20,632 bases of DNA from Angelakisella sp. (GCA_020024515.1 JAHHTR010000031.1:1-20632); one strand, 5' to 3'. Positions 7,573-15,991 are shown, counted from the first letter of the stretch. The notes: generated by a model not told the origin, from the letters alone. Program-made: numbers and translations.

Positions 7573-8700
7573 TTATTTATTTGTACGTAGATAACTAAAT
7601 AATTGACATTTAACCATACCATTATAAAGCTTTCTCCTCTTATCGGCTTTTCTGCCAAATACTTCTTCAAAGTTTTCAAGCGAACTGATAATGTAGAAAG
7701 AAACATTTTCGTTTGGTACAAATATTTTGCCCATTGTTTTGTATAGTTCTATTACTTCTTTTTCATCAGAGAGTCTTTCGCCATATGGTGGGTTACATAC
7801 CACAATAGAACGTGTGTCAGGTAATTTAAAATTGCGTATATCAGCGGTTGTTGCTGTAATACTGTTTGGGATACCTGCTTTTTTAGCATTTTCAAGTGTA
7901 AGATTTACACATTCCGGCTGAATATCACTGCCAACACCTCTGAATGTTATATCACGACGAACCATTGATACAGCTCTTTCACGTTCTTCTTTCCATATTT
8001 TTTGCGGAATTTCACTCCATTTTTCAGTGGAAAAACGGCGGTATATTCCCGGAGCAATATTTTTCGCCTTGTATGCTGCTTCTATTAGGAATGTGCCTGA
8101 ACCACAGAAAGGATCATATATTTGTGTATCCGGATATATTCTTGCAAGGTCAAGAATACCGGCAGCCAAAGTTTCTTTTATTGGTGCGGCATTACTGATA
8201 CGACGGTAGCCACGTTTGTGTAGGCTTGGGCCACTTGTATCAAGCATAATTGTCACTTGGTCACGCAGTATAGAAAACTGAATTTGATGTACAGCGCCCG
8301 TTTCCTCAAACCAATTTACACCATAAACGGAAGAAAGTTTTTTTACAATAGCTTTTTTTATGATGGCTTGACAGTCTGGAATACTGTGAAGCTGTGAGTT
8401 AAGAGACCAACCTTTAACAGGGAAAGCATCTTTTTTACCGATAAAATCTTGAAGTGGTAGTTTTTCTACACTATCAAAAAGTTCAGTAAAAGTTTGTGCT
8501 TTAAAACTTCCCAAAACTATTTGTACTCTCTCTGCTGTTCGTAGCCAAAGATTGGCACGAGCAAGCATATTTTCATCACCGCTAAATTCAACTCTACCGT
8601 CAGTTACTGTTATATCTTGTCCTTCTATACGTTTAACTTCTCCGGAAAGGACACTTTCTAATCCAAAGTTACAAGGACAACAAAAACGAAAATTACTCAA
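7573..8700 (-). CDS. rlmL: THUMP-domain SAM-dependent RNA methyltransferase (RlmL/YpsC family)
   Basis: A 375-residue cytoplasmic enzyme that probably makes N2-methylguanosine in 23S rRNA, as RlmL does; Bacillus YpsC is the closest type. The N-terminal NFGLESVLSGEV and the following approximately 150 residues correspond to the ferredoxin-like and THUMP RNA-binding part. SLHKRGYR (159-166) is the linker signature of this family. The Rossmann methyltransferase domain shows DPFCGSGTFLIEAA (196-209, SAM binding) and the catalytic NPPYGERL (303-310). Unlike E. coli RlmKL there is no second methyltransferase domain. The start is TTG, with AGAGGTG 4 nt upstream; this is short spacing but there is no better start. 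It has its own promoter, and the exact target nucleotide cannot be read from sequence. Confidence 0.9.
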   Translation of the reverse strand: MSNFRFCCPCNFGLESVLSGEVKRIEGQDITVTDGRVEFSGDENMLARANLWLRTAERVQIVLGSFKAQTFTELFDSVEKLPLQDFIGKKDAFPVKGWSLNSQLHSIPDCQAIIKKAIVKKLSSVYGVNWFEETGAVHQIQFSILRDQVTIMLDTSGPSLHKRGYRRISNAAPIKETLAAGILDLARIYPDTQIYDPFCGSGTFLIEAAYKAKNIAPGIYRRFSTEKWSEIPQKIWKEERERAVSMVRRDITFRGVGSDIQPECVNLTLENAKKAGIPNSITATTADIRNFKLPDTRSIVVCNPPYGERLSDEKEVIELYKTMGKIFVPNENVSFYIISSLENFEEVFGRKADKRRKLYNGMVKCQLFSYLRTNK

Positions 8701-8766
8701 AATACACCTCTAAAATTATGTTAAATTTAATTTTTTTATATAATCAATATAAAATACTATGATGTG

Positions 8767-8795
8767 ATTATAGCATATAATATAAAAAAAAGCAA
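8767..8795 (-). promoter_or_regulatory. Sigma-A promoter of the RNA methyltransferase gene
   Basis: On the minus strand TTGCTT (8790-8795) is followed after 17 nt by TATAAT (8767-8772), with TGC directly before it giving an extended -10. The predicted start is near 8760, leaving a leader of about 60 nt. The -35 box lies at the T-rich tail of the fba terminator. Confidence 0.7.
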
Positions 8796-8831
8796 AGAAA
8801 ATAACAGTCAAAAGTAAAACTTTTGACTGTT
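8790..8831 (-). terminator. Intrinsic terminator of fba
   Basis: A perfect 13-bp stem (8803-8815 with 8819-8831) with a 3-nt loop. On the minus strand it is followed by a T-rich run that continues to about 8785. It lies 26 bp after the fba stop and separates fba from the downstream methyltransferase unit. Confidence 0.88.
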
Positions 8832-8857
8832 ACTGTAAAAATATTTATTAAGATAAA

Positions 8858-9793
8858 TTATGCTTTACCTGCACAACCCAAAACGCTGATAAGTTTGTGT
8901 GCAACTAGTTCTTTGATGTGATCACGAGCTGGTGATAGATATTGACGTGGGTCAAAGTGATCTGGGTGCTCAAACATATATTGACGTAGAGAAGCTGTTA
9001 GAGCTAGACGCAAGTCTGAGTCAATGTTGATTTTACAAACAGCCATTGAAGCAGCTTTACGTAGCATTTCTTCGGGAATACCGATAGCATCAGGCATTTT
9101 ACCACCAAATTGGTTAATGATTTGAACATCGCTTTGTGTTACTGATGAAGCACCATGCAAAACGATAGGGAAACCTGGTAGACGTTTGCTAACTTCTTCC
9201 AAAATATCAAAACGTAGTTCTGGCTTTTGACCTGGTTTAAATTTGTAAGCACCGTGGCTTGTGCCGATAGCAATAGCCAGTGAATCAACACCTGTTTTTG
9301 TTACAAATTCTTCAACTTGTGCTGGATCTGTAAAGTGAGCGTTTTCAGCAGAAACGTTTACATCATCTTCTATACCTGCAAGTTGACCAAGTTCACCTTC
9401 AACTGTAACTCCACGCTCATGTGCGTAGTCAACAACTTTCTTTGTAAGAGCGATATTGTCCTCAAAAGCATGATGAGAACCGTCTATCATAACTGATGTA
9501 AAGCCACCATCTATACAAGATTTACAAATTTCAAAATCCGCACCGTGGTCTAGGTGAAGAACTATTGGCAAGTCAGTATCAGCAATAGCAGCTTCAACAA
9601 GTTTTGTTAGGTAAACGTGTTTAGCATATTTTCTTGCACCTGCTGAAACTTGTAGGATAACAGGAGCATTGTTTTCTTTTGCAGCTTCTGTGATACCTTG
9701 TACAATTTCCATATTGTTTACATTAAATGCACCGATTGCATATCCGCCTTCGTAGGCTTTTTTAAACATTTCTTTTGAATTAACTAGTGGCAT
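8858..9793 (-). CDS. fba: Class II fructose-bisphosphate aldolase
   Basis: Cleaves fructose-1,6-bisphosphate to dihydroxyacetone phosphate and glyceraldehyde-3-phosphate in glycolysis, and works in reverse in gluconeogenesis; a zinc enzyme of the cytoplasm. The 311-residue product shows the class II layout: GAFNVNN near the N-terminus, LHLDHGADFE (79-88, catalytic D82 and zinc ligand H83), DGSHHAFEDN (104-113), VEGELGQLAG (131-140), GTSHGAYKF with zinc ligand H180, VLHGASSV with H213, and NIDSDLR (256-262) for phosphate binding. AGGAGA lies 7 nt before the ATG. It is monocistronic, with its own promoter, a leader stem-loop and a strong terminator. It is a second glycolytic gene in the window besides pyk, but is transcribed separately and on the other strand. 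Confidence 0.97.
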   Translation of the reverse strand: MPLVNSKEMFKKAYEGGYAIGAFNVNNMEIVQGITEAAKENNAPVILQVSAGARKYAKHVYLTKLVEAAIADTDLPIVLHLDHGADFEICKSCIDGGFTSVMIDGSHHAFEDNIALTKKVVDYAHERGVTVEGELGQLAGIEDDVNVSAENAHFTDPAQVEEFVTKTGVDSLAIAIGTSHGAYKFKPGQKPELRFDILEEVSKRLPGFPIVLHGASSVTQSDVQIINQFGGKMPDAIGIPEEMLRKAASMAVCKINIDSDLRLALTASLRQYMFEHPDHFDPRQYLSPARDHIKELVAHKLISVLGCAGKA

Positions 9794-9822
9794 TATTCTA
9801 TCTCCTTTTAATTATGAAATAT

Positions 9823-9849
9823 ATACATTTTATAATTACTAAAATGTAT
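9823..9849 (-). repeat. 10-bp inverted repeat in the fba leader
   Basis: ATACATTTTA (9823-9832) and TAAAATGTAT (9840-9849) are perfect inverted copies separated by 7 nt. The element starts about 10 nt after the predicted fba transcription start (near 9859) and ends about 16 nt before the ribosome site. It could be a 5' stabilising hairpin in the mRNA or an operator in DNA. No T-tract follows, so it is not a terminator. Confidence 0.65.
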
Positions 9850-9865
9850 TAAAATCCGCTATTTG

Positions 9866-9894
9866 ATTATACATAAAAATAATAAAATTTTCAA
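9866..9894 (-). promoter_or_regulatory. Sigma-A promoter of fba
   Basis: Read on the minus strand, TTGAAA (9889-9894) is followed after exactly 17 nt by a perfect TATAAT (9866-9871). The predicted start near 9859 gives a leader of about 65 nt that includes the inverted repeat at 9823-9849. Confidence 0.78.
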
Positions 9895-9956
9895 TGCTTT
9901 TGTTATACTTTGTACGATATACACAAGTGTTTTGTATAATATTACAATATATTTGA

Positions 9957-10539
9957 TTATTTTTCAAAAACTTCTACACTTTCAATAACAATATCATAAG
10001 AAGGTCTGTCGTTGTAATCTACTTTTACACTTGCAATTTTATCTACAACATCAAGTCCTTCGATAACTTGACCAAATACAGTATACTTTTTATCAAGATG
10101 TGGACAGCCACCAACCTCCTTATATTTGTTCAGTACTTCCTCGCTCCAAAAATTTGGCATATCTTCCATTTGTTCCAAAAGGCTTTCGTTTACATTATCA
10201 GAATGTACGATGTAGAATTGGCTGCCAATACTGTTTGGCAAACTGGATTTGCGCGCCTTTAAAATGATATAGTTTGTCTGAATATTCATCAGCTATGCCA
10301 TGTCCCCAAATTGATTCTCAACCCATACCTGTACCTTGTGGGTCGCCACCTTGTATCATAAAATCTTTTATTACACGGTGAAAAGTAACTCCGTTATAAT
10401 AACCGTTTTTGCAGTGCGTTACAAAGTTTTCCACGCATTTTGGTGCTTCATCAGGGAAAAACATAAGGGATATATCTCCCATATTTGTTTTTAGTGTTAC
10501 AGTTATGCCCTGTGGCGCTTCAAATTGTATTAAACTCAT
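9957..10539 (-). pseudogene. Broken cyclophilin-type peptidyl-prolyl isomerase
   Basis: Cyclophilins speed proline cis-trans isomerisation during protein folding. The intact ancestor would have had about 197 residues. The 5' part has a proper start (ATG with AGGAGA 6 nt upstream) and encodes the family core, including VTFHRVIKDFMIQGGDP, up to GTGMG. The next codon is TGA (10320-10318) where the family has glycine (GGA). The frame then continues correctly with ESIWGHGIADEYSDK and HFKGA. There it breaks: relative to the family, about 11 nt encoding the LSMA segment are missing near 10246-10257, and the rest (KSSLPNSIGSQFYIVHS through FGQVIEG to the stop) is in another frame. The two lesions are independent, so a functional product is unlikely unless the assembly is wrong. 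It sits 30 nt after prmC, at the end of the operon. Confidence 0.87.
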
Positions 10540-10569
10540 ATTTATTCTCCTATTATTAATATTTTTATT

Positions 10570-11430
10570 TTATAATAATCCCTTTACAATTCTATCATTT
10601 CCGTTAAAGTCTTTTTCAATAGTTACGTCATTAAAGGAATTTTTTAAAAACAGTTCTTTGACATCATTGCCTTGTGTTTCACCTATTTCAACAGCAAGCA
10701 TTCCGCCATTTTTGAGATAGTTTTTTGCGATTTGTGTAATATATCTATAAAAGATAAGTCCGTCTTCGCCACCGTCAAGAGCCATACTTGGTTCAAATAA
10801 TACTTCTTTTTGAAGGAAAGTCATTTCTTTGGTGGTAATATATGGTGGGTTAGATGTTATGACATCAAATTTACAATCAAAATCAGTATTTTTCAGTGAA
10901 AATATATCTTTATTTATAGAAGTAATGTTAGTTACATTATTTAAAGTGACATTTTCAGTAAAATACTTATATGCTTCGTGAGATAATTCTACGCCGAAAA
11001 CATTTGCATCAGGATTATTTTTTGCAATAGATATTGGTATACAGCCACTTCCTGAGCATAAATCCAATACGGTCGGTTTATCTGTGTGTTTTATAAAGTC
11101 TAGTGAAAACTCAACAAGCATTTCGGTTTCGGGACGTGGTATAAGTACTCCTGCACCAACCAAAAACGATAGTCCGAAAAATTCCCATTCACCTAAAATA
11201 TATTGTAAAGGTTCACCATTTTTCCTTCTTTCTATCATGCTTTGATATTTTAAGATATTTTCATTTGGAACAGGTAAATTTTTATTAATAATATAATTTT
11301 CGTATGTTAAATTAGTTGCTCTAAATAATAGTTGCATTGCATCAAAATGGGAATTATCAATACTGCTTCTAGTAAGCGTTGTTTTTCCAAATAAAAATAA
11401 AGATTGATAGGTATAATTAGTAGTTGTCAT
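10570..11430 (-). CDS. prmC: Release factor glutamine methyltransferase
   Basis: PrmC methylates the glutamine of the GGQ motif in peptide chain release factors RF1 and RF2, improving termination. The 286-residue product has a helical N-terminal domain ending in GEPLQYILGEWEFFG (72-86) and LIPRPETE (96-103), both typical of PrmC. The SAM-binding motif is VLDLCSGSGCIPISIA (121-136), and the catalytic NPPY is at 194-197. The start ATG overlaps the end of yqhQ by 14 nt, with CGGAGAA about 9 nt upstream, so the two are translationally coupled. In many Firmicutes prmC follows prfA; here prfA is not in the window and the partner is yqhQ, which is also a common neighbour in Clostridia. Confidence 0.94.
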   Translation of the reverse strand: MTTTNYTYQSLFLFGKTTLTRSSIDNSHFDAMQLLFRATNLTYENYIINKNLPVPNENILKYQSMIERRKNGEPLQYILGEWEFFGLSFLVGAGVLIPRPETEMLVEFSLDFIKHTDKPTVLDLCSGSGCIPISIAKNNPDANVFGVELSHEAYKYFTENVTLNNVTNITSINKDIFSLKNTDFDCKFDVITSNPPYITTKEMTFLQKEVLFEPSMALDGGEDGLIFYRYITQIAKNYLKNGGMLAVEIGETQGNDVKELFLKNSFNDVTIEKDFNGNDRIVKGLL

Positions 11431-12349
11431 CGTCTTTGTTCTCCGGAATAACAGCTTTCATAGCCTCAATAGCGACAGCAAGTTGTTCTAAGTTCGGTTC
11501 TCTTGTTGTAAGTCTTTGTAGCCACAAACCGGGAGCAGAGAAAAATTTGGTGCAGGCATTTGTATATCTACCCATTAGTTTAATGAATTCATAAGAAATA
11601 CCGACAATAACAGGAAGAAGCAATAGTTTGATAGCCATTCTTACAAATGGATTAAGAGTAGGTACGAAAGATATAACCAAAATAGAAACGACAAGAACAA
11701 TCAGTATAAAACTTGTACCACAACGTGGGTGAAAACGTGTATATTTCTTGCAGTTTTCAGGTGTTAATTCTTCGCCGGCTTCGTAGCAAGCAATAGTTTT
11801 GTGTTCTGCACCATGATATTCAAAAACGCGTGCGACATCTTTGTTGCGTGAACATAAAAACAGATATAGTAAAAATATCAGTATTTTCAAGAAACCTTCT
11901 GCCAAGGTAATAAGAAATGTACTATCGGTTATTTTTTTCAGTGGGAAAGTTACAGCAGTTGGAACAACGATAAATAGTAGTATTGCAAGTCCTATTCCCA
12001 ATACAATAGCTATAAAATTGACAAAGTCAGTCACTTTAATTTTTAATTTATCGGATACCCATTTTTCAAATTTATTCGGTTCGTCTTCTTCTATGCCTGA
12101 TTTTTCGGCACTTTTTGTAAGACAGTCAAACCCTGTTTTCAGTGTATCAATCATATTAAATATACCACGTATAAATGGTATTGTGTGTAGTTTAGGTTTC
12201 TTATCGTTTTTGTATGTGTCCCATACCTCTGTGTCGATATTTCCGTTTGAAAGTCTTACTGTTAATGCTGATTTATGTGGACCACGCATCATAATTCCTT
12301 CTATTACAGCTTGACCGCCTATTGATGTTTTTTTCTCATTTTTATTCAA
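11417..12349 (-). CDS. yqhQ: DUF1385 membrane protein YqhQ
   Basis: A 310-residue protein of the DUF1385 (YqhQ) family, whose function is not established. The family's N-terminal signature IGGQAVIEGIMMRGP lies at about residues 10-24. Two hydrophobic stretches follow around 110-170, then the conserved HGAEHKTIACYEAGEELT, KKYTRFHPRCGTSF with conserved His and Cys, and another membrane pair. The C-terminus carries the conserved LGRYTN-like LMGRYTNACTK and TTREPNLEQLAVAIEAM. The start is TTG, with AAGGA 7 nt upstream. The gene lies 32 nt after the histidine kinase gene and overlaps prmC. The His-Cys cluster could bind a metal, but this is a guess. Confidence 0.92.
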   Translation of the reverse strand: MNKNEKKTSIGGQAVIEGIMMRGPHKSALTVRLSNGNIDTEVWDTYKNDKKPKLHTIPFIRGIFNMIDTLKTGFDCLTKSAEKSGIEEDEPNKFEKWVSDKLKIKVTDFVNFIAIVLGIGLAILLFIVVPTAVTFPLKKITDSTFLITLAEGFLKILIFLLYLFLCSRNKDVARVFEYHGAEHKTIACYEAGEELTPENCKKYTRFHPRCGTSFILIVLVVSILVISFVPTLNPFVRMAIKLLLLPVIVGISYEFIKLMGRYTNACTKFFSAPGLWLQRLTTREPNLEQLAVAIEAMKAVIPENKDDDNY

Positions 12350-12381
12350 AAAAATGTCCTTCTTTCTTCTATAACAATTTT

Positions 12382-13794
12382 TTATTTTTTAATATCCAAA
12401 GGCAGCATAATAGAAACGGTTGTACCTACATTTTTTGTAGATTGAATTTCCAAAGTACCTTTATGTTGAGATATAATTTCGTCTGCGATAGCAAGACCAA
12501 TTCCAGAACCACGTCTGTTGGATTTACCTTTGTAGAATTTATTTTTTACATTCGGTAGGTCATCGTTAGAGATACCGATACCTGTATCCTGTATTTTGAC
12601 AGAAAAATAAGCTTGTGAAAGGGTAGGAGTTATTGTAACCGTTGACCCTTCATCAGAATATTTTAGTGCATTATCAAGAATGTTTATGAAAACTTGTCTT
12701 AAACGGTTCTTGTCACCTTGAACAATAGCAAAATAATCGGGTTCTTCATATATAATCTCTTTTTGTTCGTTTTTTGCTCTCTGTGTAAACATCATTACAG
12801 CATCGGAAAGCTCAGCAATTACGTCCATTTTTACAAGTTCAAGATGTAAGCGACCACTTTGTATTCTTGAAAAGTCCAAAAGTTCTTCTACCATATTTGA
12901 TAGTCTGTCAGCTTCTGACATCATTATATTCACACCTTTTGTTACAAGTTCGGGATCCATATGTGTTTTATCACTTAATAGTATTGTTTCGCCCCAGCCC
13001 TTTATTGCGGTAAGAGGTGTTCTAAGTTCGTGTGATACGGAAGATATAAAATCATTTTTCAGTCTGTCATTATTTGCCAAATTTTCCGCCATTTCATTTA
13101 TAGATAGGCAAAGTTCGCTTATTTCGTCATTTGAATGTGTTTCCAAACGTACTGAGAAATCACCTTGTGCAATTTTTTTAGTAGATAGATTCATCTGACC
13201 GATTGGCTTAATTAATGAATTTACAAAGAAAGAGCTTGAAAAAATAACAAATAAAACGATACATATACCAATAGCACAAACCAATAGCATAATATATAAA
13301 ATTTGTTGATTAATTTTTTCCAAAGAAACTACATAACGCATACCGGAAAGTATTTGCGAAGGGGTAGATGAGAGAACTGTAATAGCAAGTATTTGTTCAT
13401 TTGAATATTCTTCTATACATTCACCAATTCCCGTTGGAGATTTTAATGCGTTGTTATAGTCGGTAAATTCAGTAGTTACAGTTGGGTGAAATCCGCTAGA
13501 AGTTATAATTATTTCTTGTTTATCATTTAGTGCCATAAGTTCAAGTTTATCTCGATACTCATAGTTTTCTATTAGTTGATGCATATTTTGCATAAACCTT
13601 TCCGGACTATCTGAGTACATTTTTTCAATTTTTTCTGTAACAGCCTCGCTACGTGTATATATATATTGTCTTGCTGCGCTATAATAGTAAGATTTAACCG
13701 AAAAATAAGCAACAACAACAATAGCAATAACAATAATAAGGATAATAGCAAAACTATTTATTATCCATTTTCTGGTGATTTTTTTTACTGCCAA
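12382..13794 (-). CDS. Sensor histidine kinase (HAMP-HisKA-HATPase)
   Basis: A 470-residue membrane sensor. One transmembrane span at about 11-33 and a second at about 165-190 enclose an extracellular domain of about 130 residues with no motif I recognise. A HAMP linker follows (about 190-243). The dimerisation domain has FISSVSHELRTPLTAIKGW with the phosphorylated H255. The ATP-binding domain has the N-box NILDNALKYS (371-380), DTGIGI (403-408), and GSGIGLAIA (429-437). Start is TTG, with GGAGG 9 nt upstream. It directly follows its probable partner response regulator (28-nt gap). The layout is like PhoR/WalK, but without a PAS domain. The signal is unknown; the neighbouring lipoprotein is a candidate accessory factor. 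Confidence 0.94.
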   Translation of the reverse strand: MAVKKITRKWIINSFAIILIIVIAIVVVAYFSVKSYYYSAARQYIYTRSEAVTEKIEKMYSDSPERFMQNMHQLIENYEYRDKLELMALNDKQEIIITSSGFHPTVTTEFTDYNNALKSPTGIGECIEEYSNEQILAITVLSSTPSQILSGMRYVVSLEKINQQILYIMLLVCAIGICIVLFVIFSSSFFVNSLIKPIGQMNLSTKKIAQGDFSVRLETHSNDEISELCLSINEMAENLANNDRLKNDFISSVSHELRTPLTAIKGWGETILLSDKTHMDPELVTKGVNIMMSEADRLSNMVEELLDFSRIQSGRLHLELVKMDVIAELSDAVMMFTQRAKNEQKEIIYEEPDYFAIVQGDKNRLRQVFINILDNALKYSDEGSTVTITPTLSQAYFSVKIQDTGIGISNDDLPNVKNKFYKGKSNRRGSGIGLAIADEIISQHKGTLEIQSTKNVGTTVSIMLPLDIKK

Positions 13795-13822
13795 AATCCT
13801 TTGCCTCCTTTGTGCTTGCTTT

Positions 13823-14539
13823 TTATTCTATCCATTTGTAACCAAACCCCCATACGGTAGATAGATGTTGAGGAGCACTGGGATCATCTTCTATTTTCAT
13901 TCTAAGTCTACGAACATTTACATCTACTATTTTCTCATCACCAAAGAAATCTTTTCCCCAAATATTTGTAAGGAGGACAGTTCTTTCAAGTGCTGTATTT
14001 GGATTTTTTAAAAATTGCTCCATTAGCTGAAACTCAACTTGTGTTAAATCAATAATTTCATCTTTTTTTGTAAGTACATGGCTACGTGTATTTAGGATAA
14101 AATCCCCTGAAACAAGTTCATCGACATTTTGTGAAATCATGGGTGTAACCGGCGATGAACTTACACGTCTGCATAAAGCATCTATACGTGCGGTTAGTTC
14201 AGATGGGCTAAATGGTTTTGTTATATAGTCATCAGCGCCAAGCATTAATCCATTTACCTTATCCATTTCTTGACTTTTTGCCGAAAGCATAATTATTCCT
14301 ACAACATTGTTAATTTTTCTTATCTCCTTGCATACTGTAAACCCATCGATTCCGGGTAGCATAACATCTAGCAAAACCATTACAAAATCGTTTGGAGTAG
14401 CATTAAATTTTTCAATGGCTTCTTCACCACTACCTACACCTGTAACTTTATATCCGAATCTTTCGAGATTAATTATTACAAAATCTCTTATAGAATCCTC
14501 GTCTTCACATAACAATATTTTTTTTTCGTTATTATTCAT
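13823..14539 (-). CDS. OmpR-family response regulator
   Basis: A 238-residue DNA-binding response regulator. The receiver domain shows the acidic pair E12/D13, the phosphoacceptor D58 in LLDVMLPGIDG, the switch residue S86 in MLSAKS, and K108 in ITKPF. The winged-helix domain (about 150-238) has LTQVEFQLMEQFLKNP, a DVNVRRLRMKIEDDP recognition-helix region, and the terminal TVWGFGYKW. I chose ATG 14539, since GGGAGGA lies 7 nt upstream and the receiver then starts normally. An in-frame ATG at 14566 adds nine residues without a ribosome site. It lies between the lipoprotein and the histidine kinase in the same orientation, which marks the kinase as its partner. Target genes cannot be read from this window. 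Confidence 0.95.
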   Translation of the reverse strand: MNNNEKKILLCEDEDSIRDFVIINLERFGYKVTGVGSGEEAIEKFNATPNDFVMVLLDVMLPGIDGFTVCKEIRKINNVVGIIMLSAKSQEMDKVNGLMLGADDYITKPFSPSELTARIDALCRRVSSSPVTPMISQNVDELVSGDFILNTRSHVLTKKDEIIDLTQVEFQLMEQFLKNPNTALERTVLLTNIWGKDFFGDEKIVDVNVRRLRMKIEDDPSAPQHLSTVWGFGYKWIE

Positions 14540-14580
14540 TAAATATCCTCCCAACAATGTTATCATACTATGATACTCAT

Positions 14581-15924
14581 TTATAGTATGGTGAATAGAT
14601 TTTTCACTTCTTCTTGTGTAATAAAATATTTTTTGGTATTTTCGTTTGGAACATATCCCATATATACTTTGCCGTTTCGCTCTCCTATCAAGAAATAGCG
14701 TTGCAAATCAAGTTTATCAATAATATCCTGAGAATAATAAACTCTTATTCTCAAAAGTTCTTTTTTATGGTCAAATACATCTTTGTTTTCATTAATAAAG
14801 AAAATAATCTCTGTTTTGTCTTGATACGTGAATATGCTGAGTGGTAGAGAATACCATAGTTTTGGTATTTTAAAATATACTGAATTATTAAAATCAATAT
14901 AAGTTCTTAAAACAAGTTTGTTATTGCCGATTTCATTACGACCTTTTACTTTAAATTGAATATAATCAATAAAATATTCAACATTTGGTGATTGTCTTGT
15001 ATATCCGTTTGCAAGATTTTGAATAGGAATTTCTATTATTCCATCATTGTCAATATCTTCACAATTCACAGGTATTTTTCTGTAATTTGTTTCGTCAAAT
15101 AATAGCTCAAAAGCTTCATTACCTTCAAATTTATATACATAAGTGCAGTAGTATCCATTATTGAGTTTTGCATCTATAAATAAACCTCTGTTTGTTTCAT
15201 CAATTTTGCCTATTTGAATTTTATTGAAATCTAAAATTTCAGTTGGTAGAGGAAAATAGTTTTTAACAACCAACATACCATAGTTATCTGTACCTACAAA
15301 GTACATATTTGGAGAAGTATCCTTAAATTTATCTCCTACTTCAAAGAAGATTAAATCGGTTTTTCCGTCTAAATTATAGTCCTGTATTAGTAATTCCGAA
15401 TAGTCCCATTTATTATTCAGTTTAAGTGAAAATTTGTTGTATGTGTTTTGTTTACAATCATATACAGCAAGAACACTTTTTGTGGTATCTTCTAATTGCA
15501 ATCCGATTAATAGTTTGTTTTTACCGCCTATTTCTCTGTAATCAATAAAATCGATATCTCCCGAGAAAGCAAAGTCACTTATAATTTCACTTACATACCA
15601 ATCATCATTTTGTGTATATAGTAAAGCCATTTTTATAATATCATCTTTTGTGGTTTTAAAGAAACAAATAGCTTCGTCTACATCATCATCATTGAGGTCA
15701 ATAAAGTTAAATCCTGAGGAATATTTTCCGTTTTTGGGATATTTAATGGTATATTCACCTTCTATGGTGCTTTCAAGTGCTTTTGTGATTTTTATTTGAA
15801 GGTCACTGAGTTTAGGTGGCATTAATATTTTTTCTATATTCAGTTCCAGCGGTGTGCAACCTGTAAAACAAGTAATAAGTACGGAGGCAAGAGCACCGAT
15901 GATAATTTTATAATATTTATTCAT
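14581..15924 (-). CDS. Putative lipoprotein with FG-GAP/VCBS-like repeats
   Basis: I do not recognise a named family. The 447-residue product begins with a lipoprotein-type signal peptide: positively charged N-terminus, hydrophobic stretch, and C23 in FTGC (C19 is a second possible lipidation site). The body has several short acidic, turn-rich elements of the Dx(D/N)xDG kind: DLNDDDVDEA, QDYNLDGKTDLI and EDIDNDGIIEIP. These are typical of calcium-binding FG-GAP or VCBS blades, so a beta-propeller outside the membrane is likely. ATG has AAAGGA about 10 nt upstream. It is the first gene of the operon with the two-component pair (41-nt gap), so a sensory or accessory role for the histidine kinase is a reasonable inference but is not shown. 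Confidence 0.82.
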   Translation of the reverse strand: MNKYYKIIIGALASVLITCFTGCTPLELNIEKILMPPKLSDLQIKITKALESTIEGEYTIKYPKNGKYSSGFNFIDLNDDDVDEAICFFKTTKDDIIKMALLYTQNDDWYVSEIISDFAFSGDIDFIDYREIGGKNKLLIGLQLEDTTKSVLAVYDCKQNTYNKFSLKLNNKWDYSELLIQDYNLDGKTDLIFFEVGDKFKDTSPNMYFVGTDNYGMLVVKNYFPLPTEILDFNKIQIGKIDETNRGLFIDAKLNNGYYCTYVYKFEGNEAFELLFDETNYRKIPVNCEDIDNDGIIEIPIQNLANGYTRQSPNVEYFIDYIQFKVKGRNEIGNNKLVLRTYIDFNNSVYFKIPKLWYSLPLSIFTYQDKTEIIFFINENKDVFDHKKELLRIRVYYSQDIIDKLDLQRYFLIGERNGKVYMGYVPNENTKKYFITQEEVKNLFTIL

Positions 15925-15982
15925 TTTTTAATTATCCTTTTTTAGTAATAATAGGTAATAATAAAAAATTACACTTAGATAT

Positions 15983-15991
15983 ATTGTATCA
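15983..15991 (-). promoter_or_regulatory. Candidate extended -10 promoter of the lipoprotein operon
   Basis: On the minus strand TGATACAAT (15991-15983) matches an extended -10 (TGnTAnAAT). The -35 position holds only a weak TTTATT-like sequence. It lies about 60 nt upstream of the lipoprotein ATG and just downstream of the alr terminator, so it is the best candidate for transcription of the six-gene unit. Confidence 0.45.

Noticed and set aside
10318..10320. The in-frame TGA in the cyclophilin gene as a recoded codon (glycine or selenocysteine).
   Set aside because: pyk and the permease end in TGA, so it is a stop here. Glycine is expected at this position but a nearby frameshift is also present, and no selenocysteine element was seen.
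11841..12314. A 157-codon open frame on the plus strand.
   Set aside because: It is antisense to yqhQ, has no ribosome site and no recognisable protein features.
14540..14566. Longer response regulator starting at ATG 14566.
   Set aside because: The strong GGGAGGA site lies inside this extension and serves ATG 14539; the extra residues are not part of a receiver domain.
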